Shown here: one piece after another, positions 36,446 through 50,600 of the stretch | Position numbering within the stretch: position 1 is the stretch's first letter | Layout of the letters: every line of letters starts with the position of its first letter | Source of the DNA: Eudromia elegans | Taxonomy: Eukaryota; Chordata; Aves; Tinamiformes; Tinamidae | NCBI GenBank assembly: GCA_003342815.1 | Contig: PTEX01000006.1 | Location: forward strand, 2,921,338-2,985,337 | Length of the DNA: 64,000 bases | Direction of reading: 5' to 3' | Translations under genes and position numbers: made by a program | The notes under the pieces: generated by a model | The model's database searches: none | What the model saw: only the letters and a program-made list of their open reading frames with translations | Told to the model about the DNA's origin: nothing

Positions 36446-38700
36446 GTGCTGTGTGTTTCATTTTTTCCTGAATACACAAAAGGAGATGGCTCCTCTCCTC
36501 TAAACTATTTCCAAGAAAGTGATTAAAAATTGGATCTTACATATTCAGGTTTCTACCATTGTAGAATGAATTTACTGGTTGTCACACTGGTTAACTTTTC
36601 ATATGTCTGATCCTCTTCCACATCTATGACTTCACTCTATGAAGAAAGCAAAAGTCTTTTTCAAGGAGCGTTTCAATCTTTCTAGACTCTTTTGATACAG
36701 AAATGAAAGCCCATCATTTTCAAATTCTCTCAAAAGATATGTACAAATGGCCTCTGTTTTCAGATGACAGAAATATTTTGATGAAGTTGTTGTTTTCTAA
36801 ATCTTTCTTTTAACAGAATATAGAATCTCATCTTACAAAATATTAAGAAAAATAAAAAATAAAAAGTATGAGTTTTTTTTTTTTATAAACTGTCCAAACT
36901 GTCCTTTTTTGATTTAGTCAACTTATTCCCTAAGATCTTTTTTCCCAAGAAATATTTTATTAAGTATGATAAATATTTAATCAAGTGTGATCGGCTAACC
37001 AGAATTTGATTGAAACAGTTACAGGCCAACTCTATTTTTGTGAATAACCACACAAACTTATGACAGGATTTAAAATAAGCACAATAAATGTCTTTGAATC
37101 AGTAACAATAAAATAAATGCCAGAACAACCTTTCATTTAATCTAATAATATCAAATCTACCACATTTGTCTTTTAAGCCAGACAGCAGGAGCTATTTTAA
37201 AGAACTTCTTTTAGCAACTGTGCTCCTAGGTAGTGGGTGAACCTTTGTTTTGTAGGCATAGCTCAGCTGTCACACTTGACAGAGACACCCGCAAGCAGTA
37301 ATATCACTGGAATGGCAAATTTCCAGGAATTTTCTCACCAGGTGAGGGCAGTCATATTCCTTAATGAAAAGCAAGCAGCTGTCACCTTGGGAGAAAACCA
37401 GATTGGCCGCCCACACACATAGCCAGAAGGATCCTGCTTGGCCTGAGCTTTGTGTATAGCAGAGAAAAAGAAAAATCAGAAACAAGGAAAGGGAAGAGAA
37501 TATTTCATGAGCATAATTTATTTGTGGTTTTTATCTTGCATAGCCTGTCCTATTTGAACATCAATTGCTATCATTTTGGAGGAAGCGGGGGCATTGGAAG
37601 AATATACATATTTATGTGCAAAACAGACATGGAAATGCCGTCATCTTTGTTCTGATGCAGTGAAAGACTGTAACATCTGCATATCAATAGCCACAAATTT
37701 GATGCAGTTCTCAGTAGTGTCGTTTTGCAGAGACTCAAGGAGGGGAGTTTGCAAGTCTCTTTCTGCAGCACTGGCTCGCTTTCCTCCTATTTGTAATCAA
37801 GGGGCCAAATTCAACAGAGCAGATAGGGATGGTGCAGAGTGCCCACATGGGGCACAAAACCTCAGAAAACCTTTCAGTGAGGGAGGAGAAACTCACGTTT
37901 GCCTCTGATGGAGAAGGGTGCTACTTTGTTTCTCGTAGCGGATCCATGGCACCAGGCAGCTGCTGCAGGCCGTTAGTTATGATCTAGACTCTCCAGAGAC
38001 AGCAACCAGGATCCCTGTGGGACAGGAGGAATGATGCCATGTGAGTTAGCTACTTACTGTAAACTGGATGTCATGACCCATGAGATCTTGTCCAGCTCTA
38101 TGACCTCTGCATTTTTTGAGCTTGTTACTCCTGGAGAAAGAGCACCACTAACGACTACCCTGGTCCTCACCATCATCTGAATGCATTTGGCATTATTATC
38201 AAAAGAAACACAGTATTTAAGGGTTATACATCCTGAACTTTTCTAAACATTAGGACTTGGTTACTGTCAGAGACAAGAGCTAGACAGCTCATGTGCTGTT
38301 TGGATTCCTAGGGCTTTCTTCCTTTAGGTTCCTTCAGCCAAACTGCAAGAGAAAAATGTACACCAGAAAACTGATACCAGACTGATTAAGGTACTATGTG
38401 TTTGCACTATACAGTAAAATATTTTCTTCCATGGATGCTAGTAAAATAATTGCTATGAGTACATAGGATAGAAAACAGATACCACAGAAAATACAGTGCT
38501 CAGAGAATTACTTTTGTTTGGTAACAAATAGACAGGTCAATAGGACTGACAATTTTGATTTGACAATAATGGTTTATCCTAATAAAGTCACAAAACAGTT
38601 GGCAGCAGAGTCAAAAATACGATATGATTATTTATGTTTCTATATTTCAGTCTAATGTAAAGAATTACTACTAAAATTCCTCTCAAAATCTGAACCAAAA

Positions 38701-38758
38701 CCTCCTCCCTTCCTCCCTTCCTCTCTTCCTTCCTCCCTCCCTTCCTCTCTTCCTCCCT
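38701..38758 (+). repeat. CCTT/CCCT-rich polypyrimidine tract
   Basis: Fifty-eight consecutive pyrimidines made of irregular CCTT, CCCT and CTCT units. It is an imperfect microsatellite. A lysine, arginine and glutamate-rich minus ORF (38588-38800) is its translation. Confidence 0.92.
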
Positions 38759-41700
38759 AGCTTTCTGTGAGATAGCTTTTCCCCAAGACACCATATGCAT
38801 AAAAACACCTATCAGCCATAGGCATTAAGTACCACTATCAAGAGTAAGCAAACATTAGCATCAGGATGTTTCATTTTCAAGTTTAAATATGATTATGTGT
38901 TGACATTTTAACTCTTCAGATAAATCTCTTTTTTTTTAACTTTTCTATTATTTGACAAGAAACACATAACAGACTTCCTACTTGATTTTCAAAGTACAGC
39001 ATTGCATGGCAGCTGCAAATTACAAATCTTGTTGAGTGGTAGCATCTAAAAATACTTACATTTAAGACATAATTCTTATAAACAATGCAGTGTGACTTGC
39101 TTGATATTATTACTGAATAGAGGAATTCTGGTAAAACTTGGCTACTTTGAGCTTTAAAGATCAGATTCACATAGTTAATTATTCTATTATCATTCCCACA
39201 GCTTCTAAATAGTTGTGGAAAGTGTTATAACTTTGTTTTTACTACCTTTTAACATGTTTACCACATCTCGTAGGTAACCTGATCTTTTGTGTTCATTTCA
39301 AAGCAGATCACAGAAGCAAAAATAAACACAGACACATATCCCTCATAATCTTTAGCAAAGAGTCATTTTATCTTGTTGATCTAGAAGTAAAATGTCTTTG
39401 ACTGAAATATCCATTTTCTCCTTCTGTATGAGTCAATACCATATAATTTTGTCTTGTGATAAGCTGATATGCTTATATTAATGGTCAAAGCTTTCTTTCT
39501 GGAGATCAGAACCTAAGCTCCAGCTACCAGAAATGCTACATCTCAAGGAGGAGCTGGATCGAGAGTTGACCTGCTACTGCTACTTATTCCTCTGTTGGAG
39601 AGAACAAACTGTCTGCAGCCTTATCACCTTTTCAGAAATGTCAGGTGAGGAATAAGCAGAGAGAACAAATCCTACCTTAGCAGTAAAACTAATACCTTGC
39701 AAGTGTTCCTAGTGATAAAAAACAACGCAGCAACTTCAGGGAAGGGTGCAAGTAAACGCATCTTTTCCTGGGGAGGCTGTCTTAGTTGCTACAGTTTCAA
39801 TAGTGAATTATCTTGGGCTCAGCTGCTGTAAGTTCCTTCAACTATAGCATGTCAAAAGGTATTGTAACTGAGAGGCATTGCTTACTTCCCAATTACTACT
39901 TTCTTTTCTTGCATCTCAAGAGATGATGACCTGTCTTGGTAGTAGGTCAGGAAGGTTTGGGTGCTAGCTTCACTGTATTGACTTGACAGGAAGAAAGGGG
40001 ACTGGATGCAAGAGCTGCAGTTATTAGAGGTCTGAAATCCAAACATATCCTGCTTTACTTCTTCCAGGAAGCAAAAGGATGTGCTCAAATACTGCTGCAG
40101 ACACAAGTGTGGGGTGAAGAGGCTCAAAAAGACTTTTTTGCTACTGGTCCCTTGCATTAGTACATACTTCATGATATGACCAAGCCCTTTAGTCATGGTC
40201 ATACTATCTGAGTAGCAGATGTGAATAAAATCAATAACTCCAGACAACACAATCCTTTTCCCTCAGGTGGAGGAAACTGTTTTCCACATTCTTACTCTGC
40301 ACATCAGGGAGATTCTGCAATTTCACTGCCTGGAGCCAAAGTCCTACTGCTCAACTGAGAGGCTTTCAGCACCTTGTTACTATGAGAAGCAGGCTGGATT
40401 TGCTGATGGTTTCATCATGTCATAGTAAATATTTCACTACTGCTTTTCTTTTCCCCTTCTGCCTGATAACCCTCAGGCCTCATCTAGGTACTAATTTTTG
40501 CAGTGCCAGCTGAAATATAACATCAGTGCAATACCGGTTATAATAAAACGCATCTTTTATGCCTGATATAGTCTAGTGGCCCCATGAAAAGCAGATTAGA
40601 CCCTTGTCTTTGTCAGATCTCGCATTGCTAACTGCATGTCTCCCTTTCTGTCTTCATTTTCCTCCAGTGTTTTCAGGTATCTCAAATTCAAATAGCCAAG
40701 GAAATACAAAGACTTGGTCAAGTTGTAGGGAGCTGTAGTTTTCAAGTAAACCTGGCAGTCATTTGGAAATCTGTAATACAGTGTAGCTGTGTACCGATTT
40801 TATTGCAACTTCATGCTTCAGTCTCCTCTGTATTAAAGTCACAAAAAGTCATTAAATCCATCATCAGACTAGTTGCAGAATACACACAGGGGCTGTGCTT
40901 GTTGCTATGAGGTAAGGCAGCTAAAGGAGTCCAATTCTGCATCTTGAAGCAGAAAGTGTTATCCAGCATTTTCTCTATAAAACCTGAGAAACTCTTGCAC
41001 CAGATGTTTACTGTAATCCTTGCTCTTTCTAACTTCACCCTTAAAGCTAGCAACTATACCTCCAAAGGATGGCTTAAGGTGAAGAAATGCATTTCACAAT
41101 AACAGAGGAAAAAAAAATCCCAAGGAATTCCAGGCTGGGAATCGTTGCTAAAAATCCGTAGCTTTTATTGACCACATCAATAAATACTGCAGGGGATTTC
41201 TACATTTTCTTTCACTTGAGGGCTTTGTCAACTATCCAAAAACAAAGAACCAGGATATGCACTTTAGCAGTGATATATAAGTTTTTCAATCTGTCCAGAT
41301 TTCTCCTGCCTTGTGTAATATCTCACGCCTCACACACAGAGCAATGTGGGAGAATGGACTATGTAATACACAAATAAAACTTCCTTTCTCTTCTGAATGC
41401 AAACTTTGAAATTCAGCTAAGTGCAGGAAGAAACAGAAAGCCATGGAGAAAAGTGACATTCATTTCCCATGTCTACAGTTGTGGACAGACCCCGAGCAAC
41501 AACTAGAGAGCGCAGCCTAGGAATCCCCCCCAAAGCACTTTCCAGTGACCTTTCAAAAGCAACATGCTATTTTCCAGAAATGTTTTTTTTTTTCTTGTAT
41601 ATGCATTTTATTCACTTCAGTACTTCACCATTGAACCTCAATTACCCTAGCGAGCAAGAAGCTGCAGAAGAATAGAGACTTCTCTTTTAAATCCCTACAG

Positions 41701-44700
41701 GGTTATGTCGTCTGCTTCCACACCAGCATGCAAGGCAAGATCATGAGCATCACTGAGTCCTTAAGTTTTTTCCTAAGAGCACACCCAGGCTGGCTGTAGC
41801 AAGATACAAGCCTCGCCACAGTCCCTCATTAGCAGTTTGACTCTGTCAAAAATCTGCTGGCCTGCAAAAGTCCTCAGTAACACCTTTGCCCAAACCAGCA
41901 GCTCCTGACAACCAGTCTGTCTCCCTCATTTCTCCCACAGAGCTGTACACGTGTACAGAGAGCAGGAAAGAGAGCAAAGTAAAATAACTCCAAGAATTGC
42001 TTGTCCACCACTCTTTGTGATTGGACAAGTAGCCTTCTTATACATACAGCCATCTACATATTGCCTCCTCTCAGCCAAGCTTACAGAGCAATGCTGGAGA
42101 AAAATGAAATATTGAAGGGATAATCCTTTATTTAAAAATCCACCACATATGAATGGCTGCCTCTGACAATTTATTACCAATTCCAAGAAGATTGAGAAAA
42201 TAAATGTTTCATATCTCTTTGCAAGTGACAGATGAAAGGAGTAAAATACTCATCAGCCTGGAGAGCTGCAACTTTTCACTTGCTGAAAAAAGTGACAAAA
42301 TATCAGAAATTCAGGTGTTTCCTTGCTTACAGCTGGCTGCTGATATTTTTTCAAGAGAGCTTTTATCTTTTTTTTTTTTAATGTTACACCCATAACCAGG
42401 CATTAGGCTCTGCTTTAATTTTTAAATGAAAAGGTCAGTATAACTGCAATTTTGTGATCTCAGGTCAAGAAAGGCTCTTGTGAATGCACAGAAGACCTCT
42501 TTTCTCTTTCTTTTTTTTCTCCTGTCATTGCTCCAGCTTCTCCAAATGTCTTGGCCCTTGAATTACTCCTTAGATGACTAATCATTGGCTAAATAGTGGC
42601 ACCATTTATATTTCCCAACACTATCAGATGTCTTCTCTCATTTTCTTCCCCTCTTTCACCTCCTTTATTCAAACAAAAGCATTAGTCATCCTTTGAGAAA
42701 GAAATAATAAAATATCATGCTTTCAATTTGCAGGACAATGTTCTAGCTGAATCTGTGAACAGACATAAAAGACCCCCAAAGTAAATTACAATCCTGAAGG
42801 AGAGAATGAGGAGCTAGCTCTGCTGTGTTCAAGACCAAACCTGTAACTACACTCTCCACATTAGAATCACACTAAGAGAAATAATTACCTGGCAGGGGGT
42901 ATTGGGAGAGACTATTGCAGAGTGCCTGGGATCTGACCCACACTTCCTCACTGCAGAGCAGCATCTGAACAACGTTTGGGAAAAGTCATAATGTCAATGT
43001 CAGTCCATTGCCCTCACTGCATGTGGCAAAGACAAGGCAGAGGGTCCCCTCAGAAGAGATATGAATACAAAAGAATGTGTTAGTGTGATCCGCTTCATTG
43101 TCATTTCTCAGGAATGCTGGATCAGGAGTCTCAAGAGAGGCAAAGACAAGTTATTAACTGTGAAACACTGGATAGCACTTTGCAAAAATTATTTGAATAT
43201 CATATACATAGTTAGGATCACATGGATGCTTCCATTTCCTCTACCTACCTGTCTAAATTTACACATAAAAGATAATGGTTTCTTAAAAATCTACTACCTC
43301 CCTAGCTATAAGTTTTAAATTAAAATTACATCCTTGGTACGCATCATTTTACACAAAACCTGGTGTCATAATCCTCTGCCTTGTAGTTTGTGGCATCCAT
43401 TTACAGCAAAGAGAAACAACAGCCTAGTTCTATTTTTCCTTTCTTCCTTGCTCTGAGCTTTATCCAGCTTTCAAAAGCTTATTCAAACCAGCTCAGATCC
43501 CAGTGTCACTCTTTGGCAATAGTACTGATTTTCATACACAGGCAAGCTAGTTTGTCCGGGCCCACAGAGTCCACTTTTCTGCCTCTGCTCTTTTTGCGTT
43601 GTTTCAGAAATAATGTGATACAGGCTTGAAAGTACAGAAAACACACAGGTCTCTGTGTCCTGTTGCCTTGAGAAGAATGCCAAACAGGCTGGTAGAGTCT
43701 CCCAGATAACAGAAAGATTATCAACCAAGCCAATCTCAGTGCTAGGAAGACCAGCTGGCCATCACAGCCAGCCTGTCATCAATAGTTTTAACTATTCCCT
43801 CAGCAGCTTGAAAATCTCATGGGTAGGTTATATTTTTGGGTAGAAATCAGCAGGTGTTTGTCAAAATAAATAAGGGGTTGTGGCTCTCAGCAAAAATGGT
43901 GCAAAATAGCATCGGATCTCATCTTGAGAAGACACGAGCCTCTTCACTCCCTGAAACCAGAGAAAGGATGCTTCTGCTGCAGGCAAGTCTATGAGGTATG
44001 AGGATGGTAGCTGTCACTCTCCAGATGGAGGTAGTTACATGAGGCAGATTGACCTGTATTAGATGAGTTATGAGTCAGATAGTCCCTAGGTATCCTACTA
44101 AACAAAGCTGTAATCTAATTAAACCACATCTCTGCTATCTTGTCTTTCCTCTGATGGTATCCAGGACAACACACAGTCATTACAATAGTCGCTGCGGAGC
44201 TGGAAGATGCTGCAGCGTGTGAACTCTGTTACTGATCTGTTTTCTTCCGCTCCCAGTCCTGAAGACAGTGGTCTGACAGAAAAGCTTGTAGAAGAAACCT
44301 AGTTAATTAAATGGAAGTTGTTCCTTTGGAAGAGTGACAGGTTATTTAATTTTTTCTACTTATAACTAAAAGGAGGTACAATAGCCGAGAGAAAACACAG
44401 GACATAGAATTCTTTCATAGAATTCAAGAATTCAGCTGAAGATTTTAGATCATGAATAAAGTATTTGTGCGCTCAATCTGCATATGAGTTTGTATGGGAA
44501 AATACAAACAAGCTGCTTCTAGTCAAATTATGCCTAAATTAAATCCTCACTGTAATTGAATTGAAGGTGAAATGTGTTGAACTGGTAATACTAAAGTAAG
44601 AAGATCAAAGTCAGCAATATCCTCCTTATATGCACATACGAATTACAGTTCTAGCATAAATTTCTCGCTGTTATGAACAAGGCTGCAAAGTTAGTTGTAT

Positions 44701-45920
44701 TTAAAAGACTTGCAGTATTAGTTTGAAATATTGGTTATTTTTAGCAATTCTTCTATTGCTACAAACAGCTTTTCTCTGAGTAAATCACCAGTTCACTCAG
44801 TGCTAGATGCTTCTCTCACTTCTTAGCATAAGTATCTGAACCCAGTCTGCTCAGATATTGAATATTACTAGTAGGTCTGTAATTCCCAAATTCATTTCCA
44901 GTGAGCACTTATTCCAGTGAGCACAGATTTTTGTGTGGATCTCCAAAAGCCAAACCCAAGGGCTCAAACTGTTATAGAAAAATAAATACATAAAATGTCA
45001 TGAAAGCTGCCAAATGAAAATTCATTTTTAAGTGAGCGTTGACAGAAATACAACTTTCATCATTTTAAAGAGAAACTGTGAAACCTGTTTTTGTCATAAG
45101 ATTTTCCAATACCACAAAAATGAAACTCACAGCCAAGCCATTTTAATTCAGCCGACTGATGATATATGACATTTTACACAAATATCAACTGAGGCAAAAA
45201 GTAGAATAAGTTTCAAATAAATTTTTAAAATCCTCATTTTATTCAAAAGCATGAAAAGAGTCAGAGATCCCAGGTAGAAAGGCTGCTGAGAACTTTACTG
45301 ACACTACTGAAACTAGTGAAAAGAATTCATATTCTCTAGAGAAAAGGAGAGGTATTGGACCTAACGCAAGTTTGTTTATAAATCTTTCCTTTTTTTATAG
45401 ATCTCTTTTGGTTTCATGTAATTAAAACATACAGAAATAAGTATATTAAGATATTTTCAATGCCAGTAAAGTAACAAAGAAACTGGGGCGGGAATACAAG
45501 TAAGGAGGAGGCCCCATGGATCTGAAATATTTATTATGCTTTCTTCTTCAACACTGTAAGCCATATCCAATCAAACGTTTATTTTGAGAAAACACTCTTG
45601 GATTTGCATTGCTTCCTCTTTAGCTCTGTTATACCAGATGAATCTGTGGCTGTTCATTTTCAAGAGGAAGTGCCAAAATTTAAATTTCAAGTTCATCCTC
45701 TTGAACAATGTGTGGGTGAAGTAAACCTCCTGTTTCTAGTTTTGCCAATAGCTTCTTGAGAATTAGAGTGTGACTGTGTATAGTGCCAGCTCCCCAGGAA
45801 TAAAATCCCACTATGAGCTTGCAAGAGCAGCAGGAAGCGGCATAAATATCTAAACACTTATCTGTTCAATCCTGCACATTTACATTTAAGACATGAAGGA
45901 CAGAACAAGTATGAAATAAA

Positions 45921-45939
45921 GGTGGGGTGGGGTGGGAGG
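45921..45939 (+). other. G-rich patch, possible G-quadruplex
   Basis: GGTGGGGTGGGGTGGGAGG contains five closely spaced G-runs (2, 4, 4, 3 and 2). It meets a two-tetrad quadruplex pattern, and a three-tetrad one only with an imperfect fourth run. Confidence 0.5.
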
Positions 45940-47499
45940 AAAAGGAGGAGTTGAGAAATCTCATAAATTGTTTTATTTCAATTTACTGATAACTCCAATA
46001 TATAAAATTTTGAGTGTACAGAAATCACTGCTGAATCAGATTTGAGAGTAGGGTGATATAGTCCTTAGGCACATGTCTATAAATGTGAAAAGAAATAAAA
46101 TTGTATTAACAAAGTCTTTGACTGTGGAAGCAGATACAGGAGGTCTCATGCCACCAAATGGTAAAATATCAATCAAGTCCATTGGGCAGTCTATTATTTT
46201 CAAACTTAAAAGGAATCTCACTTTACCAGACAACTCTTGATAAATTAATCGCTGGAGTGATGCTGAAAGATGCATTGGAGGCAACATAAATAACTGTTTG
46301 GTGTTGACTGTGGTAAGTAGGATAATCTCAAAATAGTTTGTCACACATACATAAGCACAGTTCATCAGGAAAGTTAATTTTGCCAAAGCTCAAGAACATT
46401 AATAAAAATTAGTGGGAGGATATGAAAAGAATTTGGGAGCTTTTAATGTACACATTTTATTAGAGACTGTTAAAAAGCTACAATTTAGTGGATGAATAAA
46501 GGCAGTAATTACCAGTGATGAAAAATGATAGAAATGGAAAAAAAAGAGAAAGAGATACCAGTGTAAATTAGAACTTATAAAATATGGAAAAAATTATTAA
46601 AAAATGTAAGGAAATGAGGAAAAAAAATCCACAGCTGGCAAAACAAATAAAGTTAAGAGTATATATCGAAATATGTCTTCCAAGATTTTATACACATCTA
46701 TAAGATAGATGCCTTCCTAGCAACAGTATATATCCGTTACTTGATAAAGATGGTAAAATATTTACTTACGCCAAAAAGGCAGCACCATTTATAAATATTT
46801 CTTAATCCATACTTGGGAAAAAGAAGGTTACCTAGCAATGACCTAGAATCTCTGCTTAGCAAACCTTTATGAGAGAAATGTTTGCAAAACATAAATAATG
46901 GCAAGCAGGGTGACTTTAACCACATTTAAACTCTACTAATCCAAAAGAAAAATGTTTTCAAAACATCAAATGAAATGTTCATCAAATGAAAAGTTCCACG
47001 CCAAAAAAGAGAAAGAAGGCCCTAAGTACAGAAAACGGACCCCACAGCAGAAATCTAAGGCTGAAACAAGTAATTGGCTACATAAAAGGTGAATGAGGTA
47101 GCCAAATCCTCCAGGTGAAAACACCAAAAAAAATCAGTTAAATCAGTTTTATAACATAACACATATAGTTTTATAACATATGATTTATCAAACAAGTTGC
47201 TTCCCATTTGAATTTGCAGAAGTGGGGAAATGCAACTACTTCAGTATTTTCATGGCCACTCATGAGAGGGCAGCAAAAGTTCTGTCTCCCAGTACCAGAG
47301 GTCACTGTGAGCCTATAACTCCCAACCCACAGAGAGAAAAAAAGTACTGTATTGGGGTTTTTTTAATTATTATTTTTAAAGGTGTTTTAATTGAGTGGAA
47401 AATGTGATTTCTCCCTTCACACAGAAGTGGCAAGACTAGCACTTAATCCTGTTGCAGTATTCAATCTTATTTAACAGGCAATGAAAAATTGCAAAAAGG

Positions 47500-47600
47500 G
47501 ACCCTTCCAAAAACTGACTTAACGATGGAAGAAGGTTATATCTGTGTTAAGAATGATTTAAAAAGCTTGAGCTACTTAGACTTAAAAAAGATGACAGAGA
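47500..47600 (+). repeat. Possible old CR1/L3 scrap
   Basis: AAAAAGCTTGAGCTACTTAG, then ACTTAAAAAAGATGACAGAG and ATACCTTGATTAGA, resemble the CR1/L3 block 'gagctgtttagcttagaaaagagaag...ggggtgacttgatta'. Similarity is limited and heavily diverged. Confidence 0.3.
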
Positions 47601-50600
47601 GATACCTTGATTAGAGGGTAGGGAGTTCTTCCCCAGGGAGAAAAGTTTAGGTATTAAAAGGCTATAGCCTTTTATAGCACTTTGCACTTCCACATCCCTC
47701 TCTCCTCCCACCCCACCTCCCTCAAAAAAAAAGAGAAAAAAAAAAAGCAGGGAAGGGGAAAGGAATGATGAGCAAATTTGGGTTTTGTTTGCTTGTTTTT
47801 CACTGGCTGGGTACATGAATAACTGAGTAGAAGGTATTTGCTTGTGTTACAAGGGAATAAGTAATAAGATCTAATAATCACTTGAATTCAATTATGCACG
47901 ACTATTTTCACATTAAGACATCAGTACAAAATATCAAGGCTATAATGTAAATTGATGCTTTAGTTACAGAAATATTTATTTATGCCTAACAAACACTCCT
48001 TTATGCAGGTCTTACCTCTCTTACTGCTAGATAGAAGTACAGTCAATACCTAACTCCTCTCTATTTGTTTGTTTACCTCTGTTACTAGTCAAAGCACCCC
48101 ATTATGCACTATATCAAACTATATCACATGAGTCATCTACTCGAAATGAGAGAGGCTTGATAGGGCTGAGACTACTACAGAATGCTGTAGTCATGCACTT
48201 GCTTTGCCAGCTTTATCAGGAACCCACAAATTGGCATCTAATTAGAGAGCAGCAAAGATGTTTGGATAAAACAAGAGTCAACAGAAAATATCACTTGAAC
48301 CACAAACCAAACTAAATATAAGCCTTTTTCTGATTAGAAAAAAAAATGAGCACATTGATGCTTCTAAACAAGAATTTTTACATATTTGCAACTCTTGTCT
48401 GGGAATAAGCAGTATTTTAAAGCTTGTCCTAACTCAGAAAGCACTTGCAAGTTCCTACACTGAGTTCAAATGATTTACAGACATCCCAAATCTAGTGAGA
48501 GTTCTGATGTCCATACAAATTGAAGCAAATCTTCATATGCTTGAATGTGAATGTTTCACCTGAAAATATCCCATATGTTTGTGAAGCAAAACAGTGTCAT
48601 CCAGTTCTCCTTGTGCCCTTCAACCTTATTCTTACATAAATGAGGGTATGCTGACACCTTCAAGAGGAAATGCCAAATCTGTGTACCCATTCTGCGCTTG
48701 TAAATGATGATCAGGCGTTCACGAGGGCATGTACATTTTGGAATTAATGAAAATTAAGTACCTTATCTAGATGCAGACTGAAAGTCTATCAATATGGAAC
48801 CAAGCTAAACATTCTCAAGGCTAAATATTAGATTCCAAAAAATGCAAGCCGGGTAGGCAGGTCTCCTTACTGATCTTAAACAGCAACAAATATGACTTTA
48901 GAGAGTGACCCTAATCACAGAGCATATTTCACAACAATCTGATTTACAGGGCTGGGATGTACCAAGGCAAGTGCTGTTTTCCTTCACACTGCAGGAAACT
49001 GCTGCATCAGAAATGCTGATTCTGTCTCATTGATCTGTGGCAGAGATCTGTCAGGTTGCAGGAAGGTGCAGAGATGGGCTTTTTCTTACAGGGCGGTTTC
49101 ATCTGGATCTGCATTATTCATCTGTCTCCGGAAGAGGTGTCAGATCAAGCAAGCAGCACTCATCCTGCAAGTCCACGGTGGGTGGCAGCGCTGGTGGCCC
49201 CACCTGTGAGCGATCAGTGCCTGTGGACGGCAGGATAGTGCTCAGAGGAGACTTGTTCAGCTGAGATACCTTTTGGGACCTGAGGGTCCAGATCCTCAGA
49301 GTAAAAACGGTGCTTAGATACCCAAGCCACTTTTGAAAAGAGGATTCCGATTGCTAAGCCATATTGTTGAAGTGGAAAATGAACAGTGCATTTCCTTCAT
49401 TCTCTTCATAGGTCTAACAAGTGTAGTTATATTAGACCCTCTCTCTCTCTCACTGTACACTTTAACATATCAGTCTTTTCTGTTTTGCTCCACAACAATA
49501 CTCACTCCTTTAAAACTTCACTTTTACACTTATTCTTCCATTACAGATGGATATGGTTTGCAAGGTGCCACTCTCATCTTCAGTGTAAAAGTCACATCCT
49601 AGAAGCATCAGTCAATATCGGCCTTTTCAAGAGCACCCAGATCTGTCAAACACGTGGGATTCTCACAGTCAGCTCTTCCACCCTTACCACCCACTCATTC
49701 CAGCCCAGTGACCTTTCTGGGACAAGGAAATATGCCAACATAGTGAAGACATGGCAAATGTATGCAAATGCCAACTGCTATTAAATGTGCTCGTTGTCTG
49801 TTGAAAGGCAAGTTATTGCTTTCTCTCAGTCACAAGAAATCTTAGATCCTTGTGCAAATATAGACAATGTGAGGTTATATTGATTTACATCCTATAACTC
49901 AAATTTTAGGAATATATTTAAAGGTGGTACAACTTCTTCAGAAGACAGTACAAAATGTGTGAAATGAGTACTTTGTAGATCGTATGGATCTCATATTCAC
50001 TTCCAAATTTCAAGGCAATGTCCTCCAAAGGGAACTAGGGCAGTTAGGGGAACTAGGCATCCTACTCAGCTGGACAACTACGCTCTTTGTCTCTTTGAAA
50101 ATCTTGCAGTGCTAACAAAGATGCAATCAAAACTGTTTTAATGTAAATTTAAGGTTTATTTTGTTCTTACCATATAACTGACGGGAAAGAGTTTCTTAAA
50201 ATGCTATCCAAAACTACTCTGTAATACAACTGAAATCAAGCTTCAGATTCATTATAGGTTGCCAATTATCCTCTTTCTAACAAGGAGAGAGGCAAAATTA
50301 ATCTCTTGTTTAATTCCCACAAGTAGCCAGAGAATCAGACTGCAGCAAAATATTTTCCTATCACTCAGGTCAAGAAGGAACAGGCTCTAGATCCCGGCTC
50401 TCTTATTCACCTTTTACTTAAAGACTTATGAGTTAATTAGGGTAATGAAAATATTTAGATATTTGTAGTGTAAACTGGAGTAAATGTCTACAAATATTGA
50501 CAAATGATTCTGAAATAGGCTTTAGGATTTCATCTTTAGCCACATACTATCAAAACCTGAATAAGTTTCCAAAGCTTTATTAACGAGATATCACCAAGAG

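Larger units (their letters stand above)
36446..47499. other. Gene-less AT-rich unique sequence
   Basis: Eleven kilobases with no supported gene. Unassigned ORFs include 37576-37908 (plus), 39882-40250 (minus), 43061-43318 (plus) and 46036-46386 (minus). A polypyrimidine tract lies at 38701-38758 and a G-rich patch at 45921-45939. Small direct duplications occur at 44403-44425 (CATAGAATTC), 44896-44924 (TTCCAGTGAGCAC), 46964-46995 and 47144-47180. T-runs lie near 36872-36885 and 42368-42380. Confidence 0.6.
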
